Positions 1 through 5,849 of a DNA stretch of 8,701 nucleotides are shown here, piece after piece. The DNA comes from Victivallaceae bacterium (GTDB lineage: Bacteria; Verrucomicrobiota; Lentisphaeria; Victivallales; Victivallaceae): contig JAQUOK010000089.1 in NCBI GenBank assembly GCA_028717165.1, forward strand, positions 1-8,701, given 5' to 3'. How positions within the stretch are numbered: the stretch's first letter is position 1; each line of letters starts with the position of its first letter. The notes below the pieces were generated by a model that ran no database searches, was not told where the DNA came from, and saw only the letters and a list, made by a program, of their open reading frames with translations. The position numbers were made by a program, and so were the translations under genes.

Positions 1-557
1 TTTTCAGCGGCGGCAAGCACCCTGTTCGCAAGCAGTTCGTTAGCTCCCGGAGTATTTTCCCCGGCTGTCTGGTTTTCTTTCTGCGCAAAAGCCAGAATGC
101 CGGTTTTTACTCCCTTGCAGTCAAGGAACAAAGGAGTTTCCGCCTCGGCCTGAGAAAGCCCGCCGCCGACATAAGGAATATTTTCCGCTTCGAAAAACTC
201 AAATGTTTTCCTCAACTCTTCCGCGCCCGCGTCCCGGATATGATTATTCGCAAACGAATAGGCGGTAAACGGCGCCGCCCGGTGCAGCCGCAGGAACAAT
301 TCGCGGTCACCGCGCACTCCCCTGCCCTTGAGATTTCCGGCGCAAGTCAGACCGACTTCAAGATTGGCGACTGAAATATCCGCTCTTATCAATTCCCTGA
401 TATGCGACGCCGGACATTCGATGCCTTTTCGGACAACAGTTTCCGCAAGCGGCGGAATAATCCCGTAATCTCCGGTTGCCGTAAAAGTCCACTCCGCCCC
501 GCTGCCGGAACTTCCGAATTCCAGTCTGCCGTCATCAAAAACTTTTATAATTTCCAT
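1..557 (-). CDS. CapA-family (poly-gamma-glutamate/capsule synthesis type) metallophosphatase-fold protein, C-terminus cut by window edge
   Basis: The reverse strand reads open from an ATG at 557 to the window edge, giving the first 185 residues. Seen: a 'TATGDYG' strand with the GD pair at residues 29-30, 'ANLE' at 64-67, 'FANNHIRDAG' at about 102-111 with N104, N105, H106 and D109, and 'YVGGG' near 129-133. These occur in the order typical of the CapA/PGA_cap family, whose fold is a calcineurin-like metallophosphatase. Family members take part in poly-gamma-glutamate or capsule metabolism, but many are uncharacterised hydrolase-like proteins. No signal peptide or membrane segment is visible at the N-terminus, unlike membrane-anchored CapA, so a cytoplasmic enzyme is likely. 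A weak AGGG Shine-Dalgarno lies 7 bases before the ATG. The gene starts 16 bases after the M55 peptidase stop, so the two are probably cotranscribed. The missing 3' part prevents a more specific call. Confidence 0.8.
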   Translation of the reverse strand, partial: MEIIKVFDDGRLEFGSSGSGAEWTFTATGDYGIIPPLAETVVRKGIECPASHIRELIRADISVANLEVGLTCAGNLKGRGVRGDRELFLRLHRAAPFTAYSFANNHIRDAGAEELRKTFEFFEAENIPYVGGGLSQAEAETPLFLDCKGVKTGILAFAQKENQTAGENTPGANELLANRVLAAAE

Positions 558-573
558 ATTTTTACCCTGAAAC

Positions 574-1413
574 TCAATGTGAAGTAAAAACATTGACCGG
601 GAAGCGCCAGGAACGGTCATCTATCGACTGGTCTCCCCATTTGTTACCGAAAATCCGGCAGGCGTCGTGCATCAACTCCCAGAGATTATCTCCTTCCATG
701 TCCTTTTCCAATTCCTTTTTTGCCGGATCGCGGTCGGAAACATTAAGCTTATATGGACCTTCAAGTTTAAAAGGATGGATCTTTTTCCGGTTCTCAAGCC
801 CGGCTCTGACTTTTTCAGCTATCAGTTTGCAGGCGCGTGAAGGGATTAAACTGCATGCGTTCTGCGCAGCCAAACCTTGTTTGACCACGGCGGTTTCGCA
901 GCCGGGGATTTTGGAATTAACCTCCGCGGCGATTTTATCATCACCGGAAATCATCACCAGCGGCACGCCCCTTTCTCCGGCAAGCGCTGCGAACATGGTA
1001 CATTCGCTCAATTTCATTTCGCGGCCGCTGCATAAAGTTATGTGCCAGCAGGAATGCGGACAAACCGCTTCAGGCGTTCCGGCCATGGCATGCATCCCGA
1101 TGCCGACGGCAGCGTCGAAGCTTTCGTCAAGGAGCGGAAGCCACGCCGGAAAATAACCACTGCGTCCATGAATTATCCGGCAGCGCGGATCAAGCTGCTC
1201 AAAAAGGATACTGTAAGCGTATCCATGATTGTCATTCACATAAACTTCATCGGCGCCGCAGTCAAAACATGCCCTGACCGCCGCATTCACCTCATTGGTC
1301 AGGAGCTGGTTCATTCTCTGGACATGGTGGCAGTTAACCGGCGAATCGCTCATGGTACCGAAAAAAACCCAGCCCGCCACACCTTCAATATCAGTATTTA
1401 TATAAACTTTCAT
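574..1413 (-). CDS. M55 family D-aminopeptidase (DppA-like)
   Basis: A complete 279-residue protein, close to the family's usual 270-280. M55 enzymes are zinc-dependent D-aminopeptidases that release N-terminal D-amino acids, chiefly D-Ala, from short peptides; Bacillus subtilis DppA is the prototype and forms a cytoplasmic decamer. Seen: the N-terminal 'TDIEGVAG' metal motif (D8, E10), 'VNDNHG' with H63, 'GIGMHAMAGT' with H108, H120 in 'CPHSCWH', and E137 in 'KLSEC'. These match the DppA metal and active-site set (D8, E10, H60, H104, His115, E133) in order and spacing. The protein is rich in cysteine. AAGG lies 8 bases before the ATG. It follows the 465-base repeat-filled gap and precedes a CapA-family gene by 16 bases, so it is probably first in a two-gene unit. 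A role in recycling peptidoglycan-derived D-Ala peptides is inferred from the family. No dpp transporter gene is visible. Confidence 0.9.
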   Translation of the reverse strand: MKVYINTDIEGVAGWVFFGTMSDSPVNCHHVQRMNQLLTNEVNAAVRACFDCGADEVYVNDNHGYAYSILFEQLDPRCRIIHGRSGYFPAWLPLLDESFDAAVGIGMHAMAGTPEAVCPHSCWHITLCSGREMKLSECTMFAALAGERGVPLVMISGDDKIAAEVNSKIPGCETAVVKQGLAAQNACSLIPSRACKLIAEKVRAGLENRKKIHPFKLEGPYKLNVSDRDPAKKELEKDMEGDNLWELMHDACRIFGNKWGDQSIDDRSWRFPVNVFTSH

Positions 1414-1458
1414 ATTTTCAACCTTAAAAAATTATCGTTTGAATCCTAAGCGGATTTA

Positions 1459-1680
1459 ATACCAAGTTGCAACAAAAGAATAATAAATTTTATCCCTGGA
1501 AGGGATATTGAACGTAGCCCAAGGCGACGCCTTGGGAATATTATCGTTCCCAAAATGTTCCCTGAAGGGGAACAGAAACTGGTGGTAATATTTACCCACC
1601 GCGTTGCGGTAGGCTACGCTGAATAACCCTGTCAGGGTTAACAAAACAACAATATTATATTTTTGATCACAACTTGGTAT
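1459..1680. repeat. MITE-like element with terminal inverted repeats and five internal hairpins
   Basis: The ends are a perfect 11-base inverted repeat, ATACCAAGTTG at 1459-1469 and its complement at 1670-1680. Similarity extends outward: ATTT plus one variable base precedes the repeat on both sides. Inside are perfect palindromes at 1491-1507 (7-bp arms), 1518-1536 (9-bp arms around one base), 1557-1573 (6-bp arms), 1598-1610 (5-bp arms) and 1624-1640 (8-bp arms around one base). A long-range pair, CGTAGCC at 1513-1519 with GGCTACG at 1612-1618, encloses the middle three, so RNA or single-stranded DNA could fold into a branched shape. Short open frames cross it on both strands but have no start-site support or family resemblance. 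A non-autonomous mobile element or dispersed intergenic repeat is the best reading; copy number cannot be judged from one window. Confidence 0.7.
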
Positions 1681-1745
1681 AAAATAACTTTTCCCGTTCG
1701 GATTGCAAGCCGGATGGCATAGGCAAAAGTCATTGTTTGAGAAAA

Positions 1746-1822
1746 TGGGACTTTTGAGACACTTGGGACGCTTGGGACTTTGAGGTTAAATTCAAAAGTC
1801 TCAACCGTCCCAGAAGTCCCAA
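1746..1822. repeat. Inverted array of degenerate 9-base TTGGGACNN repeats
   Basis: The left half (1746-1785) reads as successive units close to TTGGGACNN. The right half (1791-1822) contains the complement of the same unit about three times. The two halves can pair with a few mismatches around a short AT-rich loop near 1786-1790, giving a long imperfect hairpin. It lies about 60-130 bases downstream of the hcp stop, and the transcript reading through it would end in a T-rich stretch near 1745-1742. It may therefore also serve as a terminator or a 3' stabilising structure for the fprA-hcp transcript; that role is inferred. The rest of the gap (1681-1745 and 1823-1878) shows no gene or clear signal. 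Confidence 0.5.
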
Positions 1823-1878
1823 TCGCTGTCAAGCAAGACTTTTGTCAGCCTCGTCCAGTCAGGAAGTATGTTTCGTTC

Positions 1879-3498
1879 TTATTTGCCCGTCAGCATTGCT
1901 TCGATGTCCGCTTTGACTTCCCCGATGGGTTTAATATTGAATTTTTCAACCAGGATTTTGGCGACATTCGGCGTCAGGAAAGCCGGGAGCGTAGGCCCTA
2001 AACGAATGCCTTTTATGCCCAGAGAAAGCAACGCCAGCAATACGATAACCGCTTTCTGCTCATACCAGGCAATATCAAACGAAATCGGCAGATCATTTAT
2101 ATTTTCGAGCCCGAATATTTCTTTCAGTTTCAAGGCGATAAACGCCAGTGAATAGCTGTCATTGCACTGCCCGGCATCCAGCACTCGCGGAATACCGCCG
2201 ATATCACCGAGTTTGAGTTTATTGTAACGGTATTTGGCACAGCCCGCCGTAAGGATAACGGTATCCGCCGGAAGCTGTTCGGCGACTTCCGTAAAATAAT
2301 TCCGGGTTTTGTGACGGCCGTCGCAGCCGGCCATTACGACAAAGCGCCTGACCGCGCCGGATTTGACCGCTTCAATGATTTTATCGGCCAATGCCGTCAG
2401 CTGATTATGGGCAAAACCGCCGACAATCGAACCGGTTTCTATTTCCGTCGGCGCTTTGCAGGTTTTAGCCAGTTCGATAATCTCACTGAAATCCTTGCTA
2501 CCGCCGTCCTTGCGGTCGGGGATGTGCTTCACACCCGGATAACCGGCCGCGCCGGTGGTAAAAATCCTGTCCCGATAAGCGTCCTTTACCGGAATTATGC
2601 AATTGGTGGTCATCAATATCGGCCCGTTGAAAGAAGCGAATTCCTCGCCCTGTTTCCACCAGGAATTACCATAATTTCCGGCCAGGTGGGCATATTTTTT
2701 AAATGCCGGATAATAGTTGGCCGGAAGCATTTCACTGTGCGTATAGATATCCACCCCGCTTCCTTCCGTCTGTTCGAGCAATTCCTCCATGTCTTTAAGA
2801 TCATGCCCGGAAACCAGAATGCCGGGACGGATCCCAACTCCGATATTGACTTCAGATATTTCCGGGTTCCCGTAAGCTCCGGTATTGGCGGCATCAAGAA
2901 GCGTCATCACCCGAACCCCGTTTCCCCCGGCCCTGAACACCAAGGCAAGCAGCTCATCAGCAGAAAGTTCCTTGTCCAGGGCGCAGAGCCCTTCAACCAG
3001 AAAAGCATGAATATCCTCGTTCTCCTTTCCGAGCACCCCCGCATGATGCGCATAAGCGGCTATCCCCTTCAGCCCGTAGGTCAGAAGCGAACGCAGAGAA
3101 CGCAGGTCTTCATTCGCAGTAGACAGTACTCCCACTTCGGCGGCTTTAGCAGGATAGTCCGCAATACTGCCGTTCCAGACGGCGCAGTCAGGCAACGCCC
3201 CGGCACTCGAACCGCCTTTCCGCAGCCGATCGCGCATGGCAAACACTTCCCTGACAAGCGCAGTAATGGCCCCATTATCAAAATTGGCGTTAGTAATGGT
3301 GGTAAAAAGCGAACGCGTAACCAGTTCTCCAACTTCTTTATCCCGGGCTTTACCGTTACAGGCGGCAACCGCCGCAAGGCCGCGAACCGCGAAAACCAGC
3401 AAATCCTGCAGCCCGGCGGTATCTTCCTTTTTCCCGCACATTCCTGCTACCGTACAGCCGGTATTTTTACAGGTTTCCTGACACTGATAACAAAACAT
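1879..3498 (-). CDS. hcp: Hydroxylamine reductase / hybrid cluster protein, class I (NO reductase)
   Basis: A 539-residue Hcp, similar in length to the roughly 550-residue Desulfovibrio proteins. Hcp carries a [4Fe-4S] cluster and a hybrid Fe-S-O cluster; it reduces hydroxylamine in vitro and NO to N2O with high affinity, acting in the cytoplasm. Seen: an N-terminal cysteine set at C3, C6, C15 and C21 (the C-x2-C-x8-C-x5-C pattern of anaerobes), and all hybrid-cluster ligands: H232 in 'SGHDLKD', E256 in 'THSEM', C300 in 'TTNC', C392 in 'MAGCDGR' (the persulfide cysteine), C420 in 'TAGCAKY', C445 in 'AGQCNDS', and E480 with K482 in 'WYEQK'. The start was chosen for the AGGAGG site 8 bases upstream and because homologs begin at 'MFCYQC'. 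In-frame ATGs also exist at 3504 and 3564; the latter overlaps the previous stop as TAATG. It is last in the fprA cluster. The Hcr reductase partner is absent, as is usual for this class. Confidence 0.97.
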   Translation of the reverse strand: MFCYQCQETCKNTGCTVAGMCGKKEDTAGLQDLLVFAVRGLAAVAACNGKARDKEVGELVTRSLFTTITNANFDNGAITALVREVFAMRDRLRKGGSSAGALPDCAVWNGSIADYPAKAAEVGVLSTANEDLRSLRSLLTYGLKGIAAYAHHAGVLGKENEDIHAFLVEGLCALDKELSADELLALVFRAGGNGVRVMTLLDAANTGAYGNPEISEVNIGVGIRPGILVSGHDLKDMEELLEQTEGSGVDIYTHSEMLPANYYPAFKKYAHLAGNYGNSWWKQGEEFASFNGPILMTTNCIIPVKDAYRDRIFTTGAAGYPGVKHIPDRKDGGSKDFSEIIELAKTCKAPTEIETGSIVGGFAHNQLTALADKIIEAVKSGAVRRFVVMAGCDGRHKTRNYFTEVAEQLPADTVILTAGCAKYRYNKLKLGDIGGIPRVLDAGQCNDSYSLAFIALKLKEIFGLENINDLPISFDIAWYEQKAVIVLLALLSLGIKGIRLGPTLPAFLTPNVAKILVEKFNIKPIGEVKADIEAMLTGK

Positions 3499-3506
3499 AC
3501 TCATTT

Positions 3507-3512
3507 CCTCCT
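3507..3512 (-). promoter_or_regulatory. Strong Shine-Dalgarno of hcp
   Basis: A perfect AGGAGG on the minus strand. It lies 8 bases before the ATG at 3498 but only 2 bases before the ATG at 3504, so it favours the shorter protein. It sits in the 65-base stretch after the stop of the small upstream gene. Confidence 0.75.
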
Positions 3513-3563
3513 CTTTTGGGAATGCAAACTGCTCGTTTCCCATTGCACTTTTACAAATTGGCA

Positions 3564-3821
3564 TTAATCATCAAATTTGAGCGTAACCAGTTCGGCCTTC
3601 ACGCCTTTGATCAGTTCAAGTTTGCGTTGAAGTTCCAGTAATTGGGCTTTTTCTCCGACCAATTCGCAAATGATAAGCCCGTGTTCCGAACAATCATCCT
3701 GGACCCCCTGATGCAGTCCCAGCCTGGTTCTGATGAGACAGCCCCAGGCAGTAAGGGTTTTCTGGACGTTTACGGCAGCGTCTTTACGATGGTCGACCAG
3801 GATCAACAATACGTTCTTCAT
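3564..3821 (-). CDS. Small TM1266-like ACT-fold protein (putative iron-only hydrogenase system regulator family)
   Basis: An 85-residue protein with no membrane segment, signal peptide, metal-binding cysteine pattern or DNA-binding helix-turn-helix. The pattern resembles the TM1266 family, short ACT/NikR-C-terminal-like proteins often annotated as a putative iron-only hydrogenase system regulator. Seen: an N-terminal strand 'NVLLILVDHR', a helix 'AAVNVQKTLTAWG', a strand 'IRTRLGLHQG', 'HGLIICELVGE' near 47-57, a helix with 'LELQRKLELIKGVK', and a final 'AELVTLKF' strand, which is the beta-alpha-beta-beta-alpha-beta order of a ferredoxin-like ACT domain. A good GAGGAG site sits 9 bases before the ATG. 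It lies 34 bases after fprA and just before hcp, so it is cotranscribed with both. A ligand-sensing or protein-binding partner of the NO/O2 defence proteins is an inference; the molecular function is not established for the family. Confidence 0.7.
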   Translation of the reverse strand: MKNVLLILVDHRKDAAVNVQKTLTAWGCLIRTRLGLHQGVQDDCSEHGLIICELVGEKAQLLELQRKLELIKGVKAELVTLKFDD

Positions 3822-3855
3822 AATCTTTTACTCCTCGATTGTTTGGGGTTAAAAT

Positions 3856-5052
3856 CTATTTTTCCACAATCTCCAAAGCTTTTGCCGCCAGTTTTTCACC
3901 AAGTTCCCGGGCTTCCGCAAGCAGTTCCGGAACCGGCTTAAACTGACACTGTAAAGGCTCTTCGGAGATAAGCTCACAATTCATTCTTTTCAAATATTCC
4001 ATGACGGCGTGGGCTCCCCCTTTCGGCGCCCAGCCGTATGAACCGAAAGCGGCGGCGGCTTTACCGGCCGGAGCCAAACCTTCAAGGTAAGTAAGCGCTT
4101 CCGCCACCTTGGGCATAATTCCCTTGTTCAAAGTCGGAGACCCCACCGCCATTACGGCACAGTCGATACTTTCCGCAGCCAACCGGGTAATATTTGTGCT
4201 TTTGAGGTCATATTTTTTGACGCTGACGCCTTTGCGTTCAGCGCCTTCGTAAATCGCTTCGGCGATTTTTTCGGTACTGTGCCACATGGAATCAAAAAAT
4301 ATCAATACTTTGGGTTCAGCCTTGCAAACGCTCCAGCGCTTATATGCTTCGATTATCACCGCAAGATTTTTCCGCCAGATGATGCCGTGGCTCGGAGCGA
4401 CCATGGCAATATCCAGCCCGGCCGCCCGTTCCAGGACTTTAGCAACCTGCCTGCCGTAAAGCATAATGATGTTGGCATAATAGGTTTTCGCCTCCTCCAT
4501 GACTTCCGCCAGGGGGACTTCGTCATCGAAACGTTCGGATCTGGCGTAATGCTGTCCGAAAGCATCCATCGAGAACAAAAGTTTTTCTTCCGGAATATAA
4601 GTGAACATGGATTCCGGCCAGTGCGCCATCGGGGTATCCATAAAGGTTAAAGTACGGGAGCCGAGAGAAATTTTGCCTGACTCGTCAATGACTTTAAATT
4701 TCCATTGAGAAGTGTCATAATACATGGACAATGCCTTTTGACACTTTGCGTTGCAAACCAGTTCGGCATTTGCGCATGCCGCCATCAATGCCGGGAGAGA
4801 GCCGGAATGGTCGGGTTCCGCATGGTTGCATACCACATAATCGACTTTATCAAGCGGAGTTATTACGGCGATATTGCCCAGCAGATGTTTAGCGAAAGGA
4901 GCTTTGACGGAATCGATAATGGCGATCTTCTCATCTTTTACCAAATAGGCGTTATAGGAACTTCCCCGCTCGGTACGGTAACCGTGAAAATCCCTCACGT
5001 CCCAGTCCACATAACCAACCCAGTAAATGTCTTTCTTTAATTCGGTTTTCAT
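3856..5052 (-). CDS. fprA: FprA-type flavodiiron protein (A-type flavoprotein, O2/NO reductase)
   Basis: A 398-residue two-domain protein of normal family length. Flavodiiron proteins reduce O2 to water or NO to N2O in the cytoplasm of anaerobes, usually with electrons from rubredoxin. Seen: a metallo-beta-lactamase-like domain at about 1-245 with the di-iron ligands H77-x-E79-x-D81-H82 in 'NHAEPDHSG', H144 in 'MAHWPE', D163 in 'SMDAFGQH' and H222 in 'PSHGIIW'; then a flavodoxin domain from about 248 with the FMN phosphate loop 'DSMWHSTEK' (254-262) and 'FGSYGWAPKG'. All iron ligands are present. There is no C-terminal rubredoxin or flavin reductase extension, so a separate electron donor is required. 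AAGGA precedes the ATG closely. It follows pgl by a 116-base gap filled with a REP-like hairpin pair and heads the fprA, TM1266-like, hcp group. Whether it prefers O2 or NO cannot be read from the sequence. Confidence 0.96.
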   Translation of the reverse strand: MKTELKKDIYWVGYVDWDVRDFHGYRTERGSSYNAYLVKDEKIAIIDSVKAPFAKHLLGNIAVITPLDKVDYVVCNHAEPDHSGSLPALMAACANAELVCNAKCQKALSMYYDTSQWKFKVIDESGKISLGSRTLTFMDTPMAHWPESMFTYIPEEKLLFSMDAFGQHYARSERFDDEVPLAEVMEEAKTYYANIIMLYGRQVAKVLERAAGLDIAMVAPSHGIIWRKNLAVIIEAYKRWSVCKAEPKVLIFFDSMWHSTEKIAEAIYEGAERKGVSVKKYDLKSTNITRLAAESIDCAVMAVGSPTLNKGIMPKVAEALTYLEGLAPAGKAAAAFGSYGWAPKGGAHAVMEYLKRMNCELISEEPLQCQFKPVPELLAEARELGEKLAAKALEIVEK

Positions 5053-5076
5053 ATTTTCCTTTTTTTAATTTATTAG

Positions 5077-5166
5077 TAGTCGCAGGAGCAGCCTTGCTCC
5101 GCGACCTTCAGAGTTTACAGCATATTCAACGTTGCCCGGTCGCGGTGCGAGCCGCACCGGCGACTA
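5077..5166. repeat. REP-like double hairpin between pgl and fprA
   Basis: Two GC-rich hairpins lie back to back. The first has arms GTCGC and GGAGCA (5079-5083, 5085-5090) pairing with TGCTCC and GCGAC (5095-5105). The second has CGGTGCG at 5143-5149 pairing with CGCACCG at 5153-5159, extended by GTCG at 5139-5142 with CGAC at 5161-5164. The outer ends TAGTCGC (5077-5083) and GCGACTA (5160-5166) are also complementary, so a single branched fold is an alternative. It begins 3 bases after the pgl stop and ends about 25 bases before fprA, filling almost the whole gap. There is no run of T after the hairpins in the transcribed direction, so it is not a classic intrinsic terminator. It could be a dispersed repeat, an mRNA-stability element or a barrier between zwf-pgl and fprA expression. 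Confidence 0.65.
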
Positions 5167-5168
5167 TT

Positions 5169-5849
5169 TTATGTTATAAACCATATTACTTTCCCAGATT
5201 TTACCATTTTTGCCGGGAAATCGTTTTTGCTTTCCAGCAGGGCTTTTTTCTTTTCGCCCTTTATCATAAATAAAACCATTTTCGAATCCGCAAGCGCCGG
5301 AAAAGTCAGCGTAACTCTCGCCACCGCCGGCTTTACGGTTTCCGGCGGCGGCACCGCGACAACCAGTTTATCATGTTCATTCAACGCTTCCGATCCCGGA
5401 AAAAGCGAAGCCGTATGTCCGTCCCCGCCCATGCCGAGCAGAACCAGATCGAAAAGTTTTTCCCTTCGGGTACGTTTTTTAAATCCGGTTAATTCTTCAG
5501 CATAATTCACTGCCGCCGCTTCCGGAGACAGTTCCGTCTTTATGCCGTGAATATTCTCCGCCAGCAGCGGAACCCGGTTTAAAAAAGCGCCGGCGGCATT
5601 GGCGTAATTGCTCCGTTCGTCCGCTCTGTCCACACAACGTTCATCGGCCCAGAAAAAATCCGTTCTTTCCCACGGCAGGGCAAGTTCCGGCAGCCGCCGA
5701 TAAAGCGGCAGCGGAGTTTCCCCGCCGCTCAGAACCAGCGAAAATCCCCCGGAACAAACTAATGCTTCCGAAGCCGCTTTACAAATCAGTTTTGCCGCCT
5801 CATCATACATTTCTTCAGCAGCGGGAAAATATTTTACCTGTTTTCCCAT
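5169..5849 (-). CDS. pgl: 6-phosphogluconolactonase, DevB/SOL type
   Basis: A 226-residue protein of normal length for the DevB/SOL family. It hydrolyses 6-phosphoglucono-delta-lactone to 6-phosphogluconate, the second oxidative pentose phosphate step, in the cytoplasm. Seen: 'LSGGETP' at 40-46, 'FFWADERCV' at 65-73, 'SNYA' at 80-83, 'HGI' at 101-103 and the long 'LLGMGGDGHTASLFPG' signature at 137-152, all in the standard order. An in-frame ATG at 5855 is possible, but an AGGAAGGA site abuts it with no spacer and stands 6 bases before the ATG at 5849, so the latter is chosen. The start overlaps the end of zwf by 16 bases, implying translational coupling. No 6-phosphogluconate dehydrogenase gene is visible in the window. 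Confidence 0.95.
   Translation of the reverse strand: MGKQVKYFPAAEEMYDEAAKLICKAASEALVCSGGFSLVLSGGETPLPLYRRLPELALPWERTDFFWADERCVDRADERSNYANAAGAFLNRVPLLAENIHGIKTELSPEAAAVNYAEELTGFKKRTRREKLFDLVLLGMGGDGHTASLFPGSEALNEHDKLVVAVPPPETVKPAVARVTLTFPALADSKMVLFMIKGEKKKALLESKNDFPAKMVKSGKVIWFIT

Noticed and set aside
1431..1459. Possible minus-strand promoter for the M55 gene: GATAAT at 1431-1436 and TTAAAT at 1454-1459, 17 bases apart
   Set aside because: The -35 box matches only half of the consensus, and the implied start site would fall on the Shine-Dalgarno, leaving almost no leader.
1456..1832. Short minus-strand open frames of 62 and 64 residues in the gap after hcp
   Set aside because: They are translations of the palindromic element and the 9-base repeat array, with repetitive composition and no start-site support.
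2311..3567. 418-residue plus-strand open frame opposite hcp
   Set aside because: The hcp strand has every cluster ligand. The antisense product has no family features or convincing ribosome binding site.
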